A stretch of 64,000 bases of DNA, taken from the NCBI RefSeq assembly GCF_000021685.1, contig NC_011959.1, positions 1,485,704 to 1,549,703 of the forward strand, given 5' to 3'. Position 1 is the stretch's first letter, and each line of letters starts with the position of its first letter. Position numbers and translations under genes: made by a program. Below the pieces are notes generated by a model that had not been told where the DNA came from, ran no database searches, and saw nothing but the letters and a program-made list of their open reading frames with translations. This document shows, piece after piece, positions 63,916-64,000 of this stretch. Source of the DNA: Thermomicrobium roseum DSM 5159 (GTDB lineage Bacteria > Chloroflexota > Chloroflexia > Thermomicrobiales > Thermomicrobiaceae).

Positions 63916-64000
63916 GTGGCCAAGCAGCTCGGGATCGACCTCGGGACCGCGAACGTCCTCGTCTACGTCCGCGGGCGCGGTATCGTGATCAACGAGCCAT
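63916..64000 (+). CDS. mreB: Rod-shape-determining protein MreB (start only)
   Basis: From GTG 63916 the frame reads MAKQLGIDLGTANVLVYVRG and continues to the window edge. GIDLGTANVLVY is the actin-fold phosphate-1 motif of MreB. Only the first 28 residues are seen. Confidence 0.85.
   Translation, partial: MAKQLGIDLGTANVLVYVRGRGIVINEP

Overview
The window is high-GC chromosomal DNA with densely packed genes and no phage, insertion sequence or CRISPR. The best guess at the source is a thermophilic member of the Chloroflexota, class Thermomicrobia (Thermomicrobium-like). The reasons are the LysW-type amino-acid biosynthesis operon, the F420-type luciferase-like oxidoreductase, a cobalamin-dependent acyl-CoA mutase, paired type I glutamine synthetases and the overall protein style. 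This is inference from gene content; no marker gene such as 16S rRNA is present.

Layout. 1-9.1 kb: end of a metallo-beta-lactamase-fold hydrolase, then a minus-strand run of M16 peptidase, PncC/CinA, an MFS transporter, a zinc-ribbon coiled-coil protein coupled to an M50-like membrane protein, 3-methyladenine glycosylase and ValRS. 9.6-16.7 kb: a compact minus-strand operon for LysW-carrier biosynthesis of lysine (and/or arginine): lysW, a degenerate LysX paralogue, lysK, lysX, lysY, a methyltransferase, lysZ, lysJ and a small coiled-coil gene. It has a promoter about 300 bp upstream and a structured leader. 17.2-21.6 kb: peptide ABC transporter binding protein and two permeases (no ATPases), then a SufR-like regulator. 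21.6-24.2 kb: heavy-metal efflux unit (CmtR-like sensor, P1B ATPase with an unusual CSC motif, 49-aa membrane protein). 24.8-33.6 kb: MetRS, lytic transglycosylase, two SHOCT-domain membrane proteins (one preceded in frame by a stop-interrupted Trp-rich start), membrane cytochrome c, family 2 glycosyltransferase, a BNR-repeat protein and an MFS exporter.

34-44 kb: a secreted tandem DUF4352 protein, small membrane protein, WYL regulator, a WecG/TagA - zinc-finger membrane protein - PfkB/RfaE-type kinase operon, an ABC exporter, an LLM oxidoreductase and a class II HDAC-like deacetylase. 44-50.3 kb: UvrB, a DUF981 membrane protein, a NarL/DesK-type two-component system, an ErpA/IscA protein and tRNA-Leu(UAG). 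50.8-64 kb: two glutamine synthetases, a PAS-GAF-GGDEF-EAL protein with a degenerate GGDEF, methylmalonyl-CoA mutase large subunit, Lon, an M28-fold peptidase lacking the usual Glu pair, and the start of mreB.

Regulatory signals recur: several genes are preceded by an extended -10-like element (TGC followed by TAnnnT), and three strong palindromes lie in intergenic regions (24.2, 34.0 and 53.9 kb). The most unusual items are the degenerate ligase inside the LysW operon, the CSC metal ATPase, the in-frame UGA in the SHOCT gene, the M28 variant and the uncharacterised palindromic operators.
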